Position numbers and translations under genes: made by a program. Positions 44,745-59,200 of a stretch of DNA of 64,000 nucleotides are shown here, piece after piece. Where the stretch lies: positions 3,024,001 through 3,088,000 of the forward strand of contig JAUIMM010001030.1 in assembly GCA_031769625.1 (NCBI GenBank), written 5' to 3'. The notes under the pieces were generated by a model, which saw only the letters and a list, made by a program, of their open reading frames with translations, was not told the origin of the DNA and did not search any database. The DNA comes from Taudactylus pleione. Taxonomy: Eukaryota; Chordata; Amphibia; Anura; Myobatrachidae. The number at the start of each line of letters is the position of its first letter. The first letter of the stretch is position 1.

Positions 44745-47700
44745 GAATATTTTTATTGTTTGTGTAGCACACTTTGAGGGTGTCACCACCCTTTAACAGA
44801 CAGACGCACGCTTGTCGCTGCTGCTTTGAGGATGCAAGTGCGTCTACATCGCACACAATTAACAAACACATTAAAAAAAAGTTTTTTATTTTTTGGAGCA
44901 CTTTGAGAGTTACACCACCCTTTAACAGACAGATGCACACTTGTCGCTGCTGCTTTGAGGATGCAAGTGCGGCTACAGCCCACACAATTCACAAAGACAG
45001 AAAAAAAAAGAACAATATTTTTATTGTTTGTGTAGCACACTTTGAGGGTGTCACCACCCTTTAACAGACAGATGCACGCTTGTCGCTGCTGCTTTGAGTA
45101 CAGTATCATATGCAGTGACAGTAGACTTGTCAGAAATTGTTGGCACGTCCTTCAGTCCGGACCAGATGTCCAAACCAGCCTTTGACTTATGACACAGGCA
45201 CACGCTTGGCACTGCTACTATGTTGATGCACATGCAGCTACATCGCACACAAGTCACAAACACATTTAAAAAATAGTTTTTTATTTTTTGGAGCACTTTG
45301 AGGGTTACACCACCCTTTAACAGACAGACGCACGCTTGTCGCTGCTGCTTTGAGGATGCAAGTGCGGCTACAGCCCACACAATTCACAAAGACAGAAAAA
45401 AAAGAACAATATTTTTATTGTTTGTGTAGCACACTTTGAGGGTGTCACCACCATTTAACAGACAGACACACGCTTGTCGCAGCTGCTTTGAGGACACTAA
45501 CATATGCAGTGACAGGAGACTTGTCAGAAATTGTTGGCACGTCCTTCAGTCTGGACCAGATGTCCAAACCAGCCCTTGACTTATGACACAGGCGCACGCT
45601 TGGAGCTGCTACTATGTTGATGCACGTGCGGCTACATCGCACACAAGTCACAAACACATTAAAAAAAAAGTTTTTTATTTTTTGGAGCACTTTGAGGGTT
45701 ACACCACCCTTTAACAGACAGACGCACGCTTGTCGCTGCTGCTTGAGGATGCAAGTGCGGCTACAGCCCACACAATTCACAAAGACAGAAAAAAGAAGAA
45801 GAATATTTTTATTGTTTGTGTAACACACTTTGAGGGTGTCACCACCCTTTAACAGACAGACACACGCTTGTCGCTGCTGCTTTGAGGATGCAAGTGCAGC
45901 TACAGCCCACACAATTCAAAAAGAGAAAAAAAAGAAGAATATTTTTATTGTTTGTGTAGCACACTTTGAGGGTGTCACCACCCTTTAACAGACAGACGCA
46001 TGCTTGTCGCTGCTGCTTTGAGGATGCAAGTGCGGCTACAGCCCACACAATTCACAAAGACAGAAAAAAGAAGTTTTTTATTTTTTGGAGCACTTTGAGA
46101 GTTACACCACCCTTTAACAGACAGATGCACAATTGTCGCTGCTGCTTTGAGGATGCAAGTGCGGCTACAGCCCACACAATTCACAAAGACAGAAAAAAAA
46201 GAACAATATTTTTATTGTTTGTGTAGCACACTTTGAGGGTGTCACCACCCTTTAACAGACAGATGCACGCTTGTCGCTGCTGCTTTGAGTACAGTATCAT
46301 ATGCAGTGACAGTAGACTTGTCAGAAATTGTTGGCACGTCCTTCAGTCCGGACCAGATGTCCAAACCAGCCTTTGACTTATGACACAGGCAAACGCTTTG
46401 AGCTGCTACTATGTTGATGCACATGCAGCTACATCGCACACAAGTCACAAACACATTAAAAAAATAGTTTTTTATTTTTTGGAGCACTTTGAGGGTTACA
46501 CCACCCTTTAACAGACAGACGCACGCTTGTCACTGCTGCTTTGAGGATGCAAGTGCAGCTACATCGCACACAAGTCACAAACACATTAAAAAAATTGTTT
46601 TTTATTATTTGGAGCACTTTGAGAGTTACAACACCCTTTAACAGACAGAGGCACGCTTGTCGCTGCTGCTTTGAGGATGCAAGTGCGGCTACAGCCCACA
46701 CAATTCACAAAGACAGAAAAAAAAAGAACAATATTTTTATTGTTTGTGTAGCACACTTTGAGGGTGTCACCACCCTTTAACAGACAGACACACGCTTGTC
46801 GCTGCTGCTTTGAGGACAGTATCTTATGCAGTGACAGTAGACTTGTCAGAAATTGTTGGCACGTCCTTCAGTCCGGACCAGTTGTCCAAACCAGCCTTTG
46901 ACTTATGACACAGGCACATGCTTGGCGCTGCTACTATGTTGATGCACATGCAGCTACATCGCACACAAGTCACAAACACATTAAAAAAATAGTTGTTTTT
47001 TTTTTGGAGCACTTTGAGGGTTACACCACCCTTTAACAGACAGACGCACGCTTGTCACTGCTGCTTTGAGGATGCAAGTGCGGCTACAGCCCACACAATT
47101 CACAAAGACAGAAAAAAGAAGACTATTTTTATTGTTTGTGTAGCACACTTTGAGGGTGTCACCACCCTTTAACAGACAGATGCACGCTTGTCGCTGCTGC
47201 TTTGAGGATGCAAGTGCAGCTACATCGCACACAAGTCACAAACACATTAAAAAAATTGTTTTTTATTATTTGGAGCACTTTGAGAGTTACACCACCCTTT
47301 AACAGACAGACGCACGCTTGTCGCTGCTGCTTTGAGGATGCAGGTGCGGCTACAGCCCACACAATTCACAAAGACAGAAAAAAAAAGAACAATATTTTTA
47401 TTGTTTGTGTAGCACACTTTGAGGGTGTCACCACCATTTAACAGACAGACACACGCTTGTCGCTGCTGCTTTGAGGACACTAACATATGCAGTGACAGTA
47501 GACTTGTCAGAAATTGTTGGCACGTCCTTCAGTCCGGACCAGATGTCCAAACCAGCCCTTGACTTATGACACAGGCGCACGCTTGGCGCTGCTACTATGT
47601 TGATGCACGTGTGGCTACATCGCACACAAGTCACAAACACATTAAAAAAAAAGTTTTTTATTTTTTGGAGCACTTTGAGGGTTACACCACCCTTTAACAG

Positions 47701-50700
47701 ACAGACGCACGCTTGTCGCTGCTGCTTTGAGGATGCAAGTGCGGCTACAGCCCACACAATTCACAAAGACAGAAAAAAGAAGAATATTTTTATTGTTTGT
47801 GTAGCACACTTTGAATGTGTCACCACCCTTTAACAGACAGACGCACGCTTGTCGCTGCTGCTTTGAGGATGCAAGTGCGGCTACAGCCCACACAATTCAC
47901 AAAGACAGAAAAAAGAAGAAAATTTTTATTGTTTGTGTAGCACACTTTGAGGGTGTCACCACCCTTTAACAGACAGACGCATGCTTGTCGCTGCTGCTTT
48001 GAGGATGCAAGTGCGGCTACATCGCACAGAAGTCACAAACACATTAAAAAAATAGTTTTTTCTTTTTTGTAGCACTTTGAGAGTTACACCACCCTTTAAC
48101 AGACAGACGCACGCTTGTCGCTGCTGCTTTGAGGATGCAAGTGCGGCTACAGCCCACACAATTCACAAAGACAGAAAAAAGAAGAAGAATATTTTTATTG
48201 TTTGTGTAGCACACTTTGAGGGTGTCACCACCCTTTAACAGACAGACGCACGCTTGTCGCTGCTGCTTTGAGGATGCAAGTGTGTCTACATCGCACACAA
48301 GTCACAAACACATTAAAAAAAAGTTTTTTATTTTTTGGAGCACTTTGAGAGTTACACCACCCTTTAACAGACAGATGCACAATTGTCGCTGCTGCTTTGA
48401 GGATGCAAGTGCGGCTACAGCCCACACAATTCACAAAGACAGAAAAAAAAGAACAATATTTTTATTGTTTGTGTAGCACACTTTGAGGGTGTCACCACCC
48501 TTTAACAGACAGATGCACGCTTGTCGCTGCTGCTTTGAGTACAGTATCATATGCAGTGACAGTAGACTTGTCAGAAATTGTTGGCACGTCCTTCAGTCCG
48601 GACCAGATGTCCAAACCAGCCTTTGACTTATGACACAGGCACACGCTTGGCGCTGCTACTATGTTGATGCACATGCAGCTACATCGCACACAAGTCACAA
48701 ACACATTAAAAAAATAGTTGTTTTTTTTTTGGAGCACTTTGAGGGTTACACCACCCTTTAACAGACAGACGCACGCTTGTCGCTGCTGCTTTGAGGATGC
48801 AAGTGCTTCTACAGCCCACACAATTCACAAAGACAGAAAAAAGAAGACTATTTTTATTGTTTGTGTAGCACACTTTGAGGGTGTCACCACCCTTTAACAG
48901 ACAGACGCACGCTTGTCGCTGCTGCTTTGAGGATGCAAGTGCAGCTACATCGCACACAAGTCACAAACACATTAAAAAAATTGTTTTTTATTATTTGGAG
49001 CACTTTGAGAGGTACACCACCCTTTAACAGACAGACGCACGCTTGTCGCTGCTGCTTTGAGGATGCAGGTGCGGCTACAGCCCACACAATTCACAAAGAC
49101 AGAAAAAAAAAGAACAATATTTTTATTGTTTGTGTAGCACACTTTGAGGGTGTCACCACCCTTTAACAGACAGACACACGCTTGTTGCTGCTGCTTTGAG
49201 GACAGTATCATATGCAGTGACAGTAGACTTGTCAGAAATTGTTGGCACGTCCTTCAGTCCTGACCAGATGTCCAAACCAGCCCTTGACTTATGACACAGG
49301 TGCACGCTTGGCGCTGCTACTATGTTGATGCACGTGTGGCTACATCGCACACAAGTCACAAACACATTAAAAAAATAGTTTTTTATTTTTTGGAGCACTT
49401 TGAGGGTTACACCACCATTTAACAGACAGACGCACGCTTGTTGCTGCTGCTTTGAGGATGCAAGTGCGGCTACAGCCCACACAATTCACAAAGACAGAAA
49501 AAAGAAGAAGAATATTTTTATTGTTTGTGTAGCACACTTTGAGGGTGTCACCACCCTTTAACAGACAGACGCACGCTTGTCGCTGCTGCTTTGAGGATGC
49601 AAGTGCGTCTACATCGCACACAATTAACAAACACATTAAAAAAAAGTTTTTTATTTTTTGGAGCACTTTGAGAGTTACACCACCCTTTAACAGACAGATG
49701 CACACTTGTCGCTGCTGCTTTGAGGATGCAAGTGCGGCTACAGCCCACACAATTCACAAAGACAGAAAAAAAAAGAACAATATTTTTATTGTTTGTGTAG
49801 CACACTTTGAGGGTGTCACCACCCTTTAACAGACAGATGCACGCTTGTCGCTGCTGCTTTGAGTACAGTATCATATGCAGTGACAGTAGACTTGTCAGAA
49901 ATTGTTGGCACGTCCTTCAGTCCGGACCAGATGTCCAAACCAGCCTTTGACTTATGACACAGGCACACGCTTGGCACTGCTACTATGTTGATGCACATGC
50001 AGCTACATCGCACACAAGTCACAAACACATTTAAAAAATAGTTTTTTATTTTTTGGAGCACTTTGAGGGTTACACCACCCTTTAACAGACAGACGCACGC
50101 TTGTCGCTGCTGCTTTGAGGATGCAAGTGCGGCTACAGCCCACACAATTCACAAAGACAGAAAAAAAAGAACAATATTTTTATTGTTTGTGTAGCACACT
50201 TTGAGGGTGTCACCACCATTTAACAGACAGACACACGCTTGTCGCAGCTGCTTTGAGGACACTAACATATGCAGTGACAGTAGACTTGTCAGAAATTGTT
50301 GGCACGTCCTTCAGTCTGGACCAGATGTCCAAACCAGCCCTTGACTTATGACACAGGCGCACGCTTGGAGCTGCTACTATGTTGATGCACGTGCGGCTAC
50401 ATCGCACACAAGTCACAAACACATTAAAAAAAAAGTTTTTTATTTTGTGGAGCACTTTGAGGGTTACACCACCCTTTAACAGACAGACGCACGCTTGTCG
50501 CTGCTGCTTGAGGATGCAAGTGCGGCTACAGCCCACACAATTCACAAAGACAGAAAAAAGAAGAAGAATATTTTTATTGTTTGTGTAACACACTTTGAGG
50601 GTGTCACCACCCTTTAACAGACAGACACACGCTTGTCGCTGCTGCTTTGAGGATGCAAGTGCAGCTACAGCCCACACAATTCAAAAAGAGAAAAAAAAAG

Positions 50701-53225
50701 AAGAATATTTTTATTGTTTGTGTAGCACACTTTGAGGGTGTCACCACCCTTTAACAGACAGACGCATGCTTGTCGCTGCTGCTTTGAGGATGCAAGTGCG
50801 GCTACAGCCCACACAATTCACAAAGACAGAAAAAAGAAGAAGAATATTTTTATTGTTTGTGTAGCACACTTTGAGGGTGTCACCACCCTTTAACAGACAG
50901 ACGCACGCTTGTCGCTGCTGCTTTGAGGATGCAAGTGTGTCTACATGGCACACAAGTCACAAACACATTAAAAAAAAGTTTTTTATTTTTTGGAGCACTT
51001 TGAGAGTTACACCACCCTTTAACAGACAGATGCACAATTGTCGCTGCTGCTTTGAGGATGCAAGTGCGGCTACAGCCCACACAATTCACAAAGACAGAAA
51101 AAAAAGAACAATATTTTTATTGTTTGTGTAGCACACTTTGAGGGTGTCACCACCCTTTAACAGACAGATGCACGCTTGTCGCTGCTGCTTTGAGTACAGT
51201 ATCATATGCAGTGACAGTAGACTTGTCAGAAATTGTTGGCACGTCCTTCAGTCCGGACCAGATGTCCAAACCAGCCTTTGACTTATGACACAGGCACACG
51301 CTTGGCGCTGCTACTATGTTGATGCACATGCAGCTACATCGCACACAAGTCACAAACACATTAAAAAAATAGTTTTTTATTTTTTGGAGCACTTTGAGGG
51401 TTACACCACCCTTTAACAGACAGACGCACGCTTGTCACTGCTGCTTTGAGGATGCAAGTGCAGCTACATCGCACACAAGTCACAAACACATTAAAAAAAT
51501 TGTTTTTTATTATTTGGAGCACTTTGAGAGTTACAACACCCTTTAACAGACAGAGGCACGCTTGTCGCTGCTGCTTTGAGGATGCAAGTGCGGCTACAGC
51601 CCACACAATTCACAAAGACAGAAAAAAAAAGAACAATATTTTTATTGTTTGTGTAGCACACTTTGAGGGTGTCACCACCCTTTAACAGACAGACAGACGC
51701 TTGTCGCTGCTGCTTTGAGGACAGTATCATATGCAGTGACAGTAGACTTGTCAGAAATTGTTGGCACGTCCTTCAGTCCGGACCAGTTGTCCAAACCAGC
51801 CTTTGACTTATGACACAGGCACATGCTTGGCGCTGCTACTATGTTGATGCACATGCAGCTACATCGCACACAAGTCACAAACACATTAAAAAAATAGTTG
51901 TTTTTTTTTTGGAGCACTTTGAGGGTTACACCACCCTTTAACAGACAGACGCACGCTTGTCACTGCTGCTTTGAGGATGCAAGTGCGGCTACAGCCCACA
52001 CAATTCACAAAGACAGAAAAAAGAAGACTATTTTTATTGTTTGTGTAGCACACTTTGAGGGTGTCACCACCCTTTAACAGACAGATGCACGCTTGTCGCT
52101 GCTGCTTTGAGGATGCAAGTGCAGCTACATCGCACACAAGTCACAAACACATTAAAAAAATTGTTTTTTATTATTTGGAGCACTTTGAGAGTTACACCAC
52201 CCTTTAACAGACAGACGCACGCTTGTCGCTGCTGCTTTGAGGATGCAGGTGCGGCTACAGCCCACACAATTCACAAAGACAGAAAAAAAAAGAACAATAT
52301 TTTTATTGTTTGTGTAGCACACTTTGAGGGTGTCACCACCATTTAACAGACAGACACACGCTTGTCGCTGCTGCTTTGAGGACACTAACATATGCAGTGA
52401 CAGTAGACTTGTCAGAAATTGTTGGCACGTCCTTCAGTCCGACCAGATGTCCAAACCAGCCCTTGACTTATGACACAGGCGCACGCTTGGCGCTGCTACT
52501 ATGTTGATGCACGTGTGGCTACATCGCACACAAGTCACAAACACATTAAAAAAAAAGTTTTTATTTTTTGGAGCACTTTGAGGGTTACACCACCCTTTAA
52601 CAGACAGACGCACGCTTGTCGCTGCTGCTTTGAGGATGCAAGTGCGGCTACAGCCCACACATTCACAAAGACAGAAAAAAGAAGAATATTTTTATTGTTT
52701 GTGTAGCACACTTTGAATGTGTCACCACCCTTTAACAGACAGACGCACGCTTGTCGCTGCTGCTTTGAGGATGCAAGTGCGGCTACAGCCCACACAATTC
52801 ACAAAGACAGAAAAAAGAAGAAAATTTTTATTGTTTGTGTAGCACACTTTGAGGGTGTCACCACCCTTTAACAGACAGACGCATGCTTGTCGCTGCTGCT
52901 TTGAGGATGCAAGTGCGGCTACATCGCACAGAAGTCACAAACACATTAAAAAAATAGTTTTTTCTTTTTTGTAGCACTTTGAGAGTTACACCACCCTTTA
53001 ACAGACAGACGCACGCTTGTCGCTGCTGCTTTGAGGATGCAAGTGCGGCTACAGCCCACACAATTCACAAAGACAGAAAAAAAAGAACAATATTTTTATT
53101 GTTTGTGTAGCACACTTTGAGGGTGTCACCACCCTTTAACAGACAGACGCACGCTTGTCGCTGCTGCTTTGAGGATGCAAGTGCGGCTACAGCCCACACA
53201 ATTCACAAAGACAGAAAAAAAAGAA
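44745..53225. repeat. 8.48-kb higher-order block, copy 1
   Basis: Every landmark in this span recurs 8481 bases to the right (for example the cassette at 45145 and 53630). It holds about 12 C cassettes. Internally it is built from two related ~4.8-kb parts (shifts 4765-4905). Three single-base deletions cluster near its end (52437, ~52560, 52659), so the offset becomes 8484 beyond them. Confidence 0.88.
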
Positions 53226-56200
53226 CAATATTTTTATTGTTTGTGTAGCACACTTTGAGGGTGTCACCACCCTTTAACAGACAGACGCACGCTTGTCGCT
53301 GCTGCTTTGAGGATGCAAGTGCGTCTACATCGCACACAATTAACAAACACATTAAAAAAAAGTTTTTTATTTTTTGGAGCACTTTGAGAGTTACACCACC
53401 CTTTAACAGACAGATGCACACTTGTCGCTGCTGCTTTGAGGATGCAAGTGCGGCTACAGCCCACACAATTCACAAAGACAGAAAAAAAAAGAACAATATT
53501 TTTATTGTTTGTGTAGCACACTTTGAGGGTGTCACCACCCTTTAACAGACAGATGCACGCTTGTCGCTGCTGCTTTGAGTACAGTATCATATGCAGTGAC
53601 AGTAGACTTGTCAGAAATTGTTGGCACGTCCTTCAGTCCGGACCAGATGTCCAAACCAGCCTTTGACTTATGACACAGGCACACGCTTGGCACTGCTACT
53701 ATGTTGATGCACATGCAGCTACATCGCACACAAGTCACAAACACATTTAAAAAATAGTTTTTTATTTTTTGGAGCACTTTGAGGGTTACACCACCCTTTA
53801 ACAGACAGACGCACGCTTGTCGCTGCTGCTTTGAGGATGCAAGTGCGGCTACAGCCCACACAATTCACAAAGACAGAAAAAAAAGAACAATATTTTTATT
53901 GTTTGTGTAGCACACTTTGAGGGTGTCACCACCATTTAACAGACAGACACACGCTTGTCGCAGCTGCTTTGAGGACACTAACATATGCAGTGACAGGAGA
54001 CTTGTCAGAAATTGTTGGCACGTCCTTCAGTCTGGACCAGATGTCCAAACCAGCCCTTGACTTATGACACAGGCGCACGCTTGGAGCTGCTACTATGTTG
54101 ATGCACGTGCGGCTACATCGTACACAAGTCACAAACACATTAAAAAAAAAGTTTTTTATTTTTTGGAGCACTTTGAGGGTTACACCACCCTTTAACAGAC
54201 AGACGCACGCTTGTCGCTGCTGCTTGAGGATGCAAGTGCGGCTACAGCCCACACAATTCACAAAGACAGAAAAAAGAAGAAGAATATTTTTATTGTTTGT
54301 GTAACACACTTTGAGGGTGTCACCACCCTTTAACAGACAGACACACGCTTGTCGCTGCTGCTTTGAGGATGCAAGTGCAGCTACAGCCCACACAATTCAA
54401 AAAGAGAAAAAAAAGAAGAATATTTTTATTGTTTGTGTAGCACACTTTGAGGGTGTCACCACCCTTTAACAGACAGACGCATGCTTGTCGCTGCTGCTTT
54501 GAGGATGCAAGTGCGGCTACAGCCCACACAATTCACAAAGACAGAAAAAAGAAGTTTTTTATTTTTTGGAGCACTTTGAGAGTTACACCACCCTTTAACA
54601 GACAGATGCACAATTGTCGCTGCTGCTTTGAGGATGCAAGTGCGGCTACAGCCCACACAATTCACAAAGACAGAAAAAAAAGAACAATATTTTTATTGTT
54701 TGTGTAGCACACTTTGAGGGTGTCACCACCCTTTAACAGACAGATGCACGCTTGTCGCTGCTGCTTTGAGTACAGTATCATATGCAGTGACAGTAGACTT
54801 GTCAGAAATTGTTGGCACGTCCTTCAGTCCGGACCAGATGTCCAAACCAGCCTTTGACTTATGACACAGGCACACGCTTGGAGCTGCTACTATGTTGATG
54901 CACATGCAGCTACATCGCACACAAGTCACAAACACATTAAAAAAATAGTTTTTTATTTTTTGGAGCACTTTGAGGGTTACACCACCCTTTAACAGACAGA
55001 CGCACGCTTGTCACTGCTGCTTTGAGGATGCAAGTGCAGCTACATCGCACACAAGTCACAAACACATTAAAAAAATTGTTTTTTATTATTTGGAGCACTT
55101 TGAGAGTTACAACACCCTTTAACAGACAGAGGCACGCTTGTCGCTGCTGCTTTGAGGATGCAAGTGCGGCTACAGCCCACACAATTCACAAAGACAGAAA
55201 AAAAAAGAACAATATTTTTATTGTTTGTGTAGCACACTTTGAGGGTGTCACCACCCTTTAACAGACAGACACACGCTTGTCGCTGCTGCTTTGAGGACAG
55301 TATCTTATGCAGTGACAGTAGACTTGTCAGAAATTGTTGGCACGTCCTTCAGTCCGGACCAGTTGTCCAAACCAGCCTTTGACTTATGACACAGGCACAT
55401 GCTTGGCGCTGCTACTATGTTGATGCACATGCAGCTACATCGCACACAAGTCACAAACACATTAAAAAAATAGTTGTTTTTTTTTTGGAGCACTTTGAGG
55501 GTTACACCACCCTTTAACAGACAGACGCACGCTTGTCACTGCTGCTTTGAGGATGCAAGTGCGGCTACAGCCCACACAATTCACAAAGACAGAAAAAAGA
55601 AGACTATTTTTATTGTTTGTGTAGCACACTTTGAGGGTGTCACCACCCTTTAACAGACAGATGCACGCTTGTCGCTGCTGCTTTGAGGATGCAAGTGCAG
55701 CTACATCGCACACAAGTCACAAACACATTAAAAAAATTGTTTTTTATTATTTGGAGCACTTTGAGAGTTACACCACCCTTTAACAGACAGACGCACGCTT
55801 GTCGCTGCTGTTTTGAGGATGCAGGTGCGGCTACAGCCCACACAATTCACAAAGACAGAAAAAAAAAGAACAATATTTTTATTGTTTGTGTAGCACACTT
55901 TGAGGGTGTCACCACCATTTAACAGACAGACACACGCTTGTCGCTGCTGCTTTGAGGACACTAACATATGCAGTGACAGTAGACTTGTCAGAAATTGTTG
56001 GCACGTCCTTCAGTCCGGACCAGATGTCCAAACCAGCCCTTGACTTATGACACAGGCGCACGCTTGGCGCTGCTACTATGTTGATGCACGTGTGGCTACA
56101 TCGCACACAAGTCACAAACACATTAAAAAAAAAGTTTTTTATTTTTTGGAGCACTTTGAGGGTTACACCACCCTTTAACAGACAGACGCACGCTTGTCGC

Positions 56201-59200
56201 TGCTGCTTTGAGGATGCAAGTGCGGCTACAGCCCACACAATTCACAAAGACAGAAAAAAGAAGAATATTTTTATTGTTTGTGTAGCACACTTTGAATGTG
56301 TCACCACCCTTTAACAGACAGACGCACGCTTGTCGCTGCTGCTTTGAGGATGCAAGTGCGGCTACAGCCCACACAATTCACAAAGACAGAAAAAAGAAGA
56401 AAATTTTTATTGTTTGTGTAGCACACTTTGAGGGTGTCACCACCCTTTAACAGACAGACGCATGCTTGTCGCTGCTGCTTTGAGGATGCAAGTGCGGCTA
56501 CATCGCACAGAAGTCACAAACACATTAAAAAAATAGTTTTTTCTTTTTTGTAGCACTTTGAGAGTTACACCACCCTTTAACAGACAGACGCACGCTTGTC
56601 GCTGCTGCTTTGAGGATGCAAGTGCGGCTACAGCCCACACAATTCACAAAGACAGAAAAAAGAAGAAGAATATTTTTATTGTTTGTGTAGCACACTTTGA
56701 GGGTGTCACCACCCTTTAACAGACAGACGCACGCTTGTCGCTGCTGCTTTGAGGATGCAAGTGTGTCTACATCGCACACAAGTCACAAACACATTAAAAA
56801 AAAGTTTTTTATTTTTTGGAGCACTTTGAGAGTTACACCACCCTTTAACAGACAGATGCACAATTGTCGCTGCTGCTTTGAGGATGCAAGTGCGGCTACA
56901 GCCCACACAATTCACAAAGACAGAAAAAAAAGAACAATATTTTTATTGTTTGTGTAGCACACTTTGAGGGTGTCACCACCCTTTAACAGACAGATGCACG
57001 CTTGTCGCTGCTGCTTTGAGTACAGTATCATATGCAGTGACAGTAGACTTGTCAGAAATTGTTGGCACGTCCTTCAGTCCGGACCAGATGTCCAAACCAG
57101 CCTTTGACTTATGACACAGGCACACGCTTGGCGCTGCTACTATGTTGATGCACATGCAGCTACATCGCACACAAGTCACAAACACATTAAAAAAATAGTT
57201 GTTTTTTTTTTGGAGCACTTTGAGGGTTACACCACCCTTTAACAGACAGACGCACGCTTGTCGCTGCTGCTTTGAGGATGCAAGTGCTTCTACAGCCCAC
57301 ACAATTCACAAAGACAGAAAAAAGAAGACTATTTTTATTGTTTGTGTAGCACACTTTGAGGGTGTCACCACCCTTTAACAGACAGACGCACGCTTGTCGC
57401 TGCTGCTTTGAGGATGCAAGTGCAGCTACATCGCACACAAGTCACAAACACATTAAAAAAATTGTTTTTTATTATTTGGAGCACTTTGAGAGGTACACCA
57501 CCCTTTAACAGACAGACGCACGCTTGTCGCTGCTGCTTTGAGGATGCAGGTGCGGCTACAGCCCACACAATTCACAAAGACAGAAAAAAAAAGAACAATA
57601 TTTTTATTGTTTGTGTAGCACACTTTGAGGGTGTCACCACCCTTTAACAGACAGACACACGCTTGTTGCTGCTGCTTTGAGGACAGTATCATATGCAGTG
57701 ACAGTAGACTTGTCAGAAATTGTTGGCACGTCCTTCAGTCCTGACCAGATGTCCAAACCAGCCCTTGACTTATGACACAGGTGCACGCTTGGCGCTGCTA
57801 CTATGTTGATGCACGTGTGGCTACATCGCACACAAGTCACAAACACATTAAAAAAATAGTTTTTTATTTTTTGGAGCACTTTGAGGGTTACACCACCATT
57901 TAACAGACAGACGCACGCTTGTTGCTGCTGCTTTGAGGATGCAAGTGCGGCTACAGCCCACACAATTCACAAAGACAGAAAAAAGAAGAAGAATATTTTT
58001 ATTGTTTGTGTAGCACACTTTGAGGGTGTCACCACCCTTTAACAGACAGACGCACGCTTGTCGCTGCTGCTTTGAGGATGCAAGTGCGTCTACATCGCAC
58101 ACAATTAACAAACACATTAAAAAAAAGTTTTTTATTTTTTGGAGCACTTTGAGAGTTACACCACCCTTTAACAGACAGATGCACACTTGTCGCTGCTGCT
58201 TTGAGGATGCAAGTGCGGCTACAGCCCACACAATTCACAAAGACAGAAAAAAAAAGAACAATATTTTTATTGTTTGTGTAGCACACTTTGAGGGTGTCAC
58301 CACCCTTTAACAGACAGATGCACGCTTGTCGCTGCTGCTTTGAGTACAGTATCATATGCAGTGACAGTAGACTTGTCAGAAATTGTTGGCACGTCCTTCA
58401 GTCCGGACCAGATGTCCAAACCAGCCTTTGACTTATGACACAGGCACACGCTTGGCACTGCTACTATGTTGATGCACATGCAGCTACATCGCACACAAGT
58501 CACAAACACATTTAAAAAATAGTTTTTTATTTTTTGGAGCACTTTGAGGGTTACACCACCCTTTAACAGACAGACGCACGCTTGTCGCTGCTGCTTTGAG
58601 GATGCAAGTGCGGCTACAGCCCACACAATTCACAAAGACAGAAAAAAAAGAACAATATTTTTATTGTTTGTGTAGCACACTTTGAGGGTGTCACCACCAT
58701 TTAACAGACAGACACACGCTTGTCGCAGCTGCTTTGAGGACACTAACATATGCAGTGACAGTAGACTTGTCAGAAATTGTTGGCACGTCCTTCAGTCTGG
58801 ACCAGATGTCCAAACCAGCCCTTGACTTATGACACAGGCGCACGCTTGGAGCTGCTACTATGTTGATGCACGTGCGGCTACATCGCACACAAGTCACAAA
58901 CACATTAAAAAAAAAGTTTTTTATTTTGTGGAGCACTTTGAGGGTTACACCACCCTTTAACAGACAGACGCACGCTTGTCGCTGCTGCTTGAGGATGCAA
59001 GTGCGGCTACAGCCCACACAATTCACAAAGACAGAAAAAAGAAGAAGAATATTTTTATTGTTTGTGTAACACACTTTGAGGGTGTCACCACCCTTTAACA
59101 GACAGACACACGCTTGTCGCTGCTGCTTTGAGGATGCAAGTGCAGCTACAGCCCACACAATTCAAAAAGAGAAAAAAAAAGAAGAATATTTTTATTGTTT

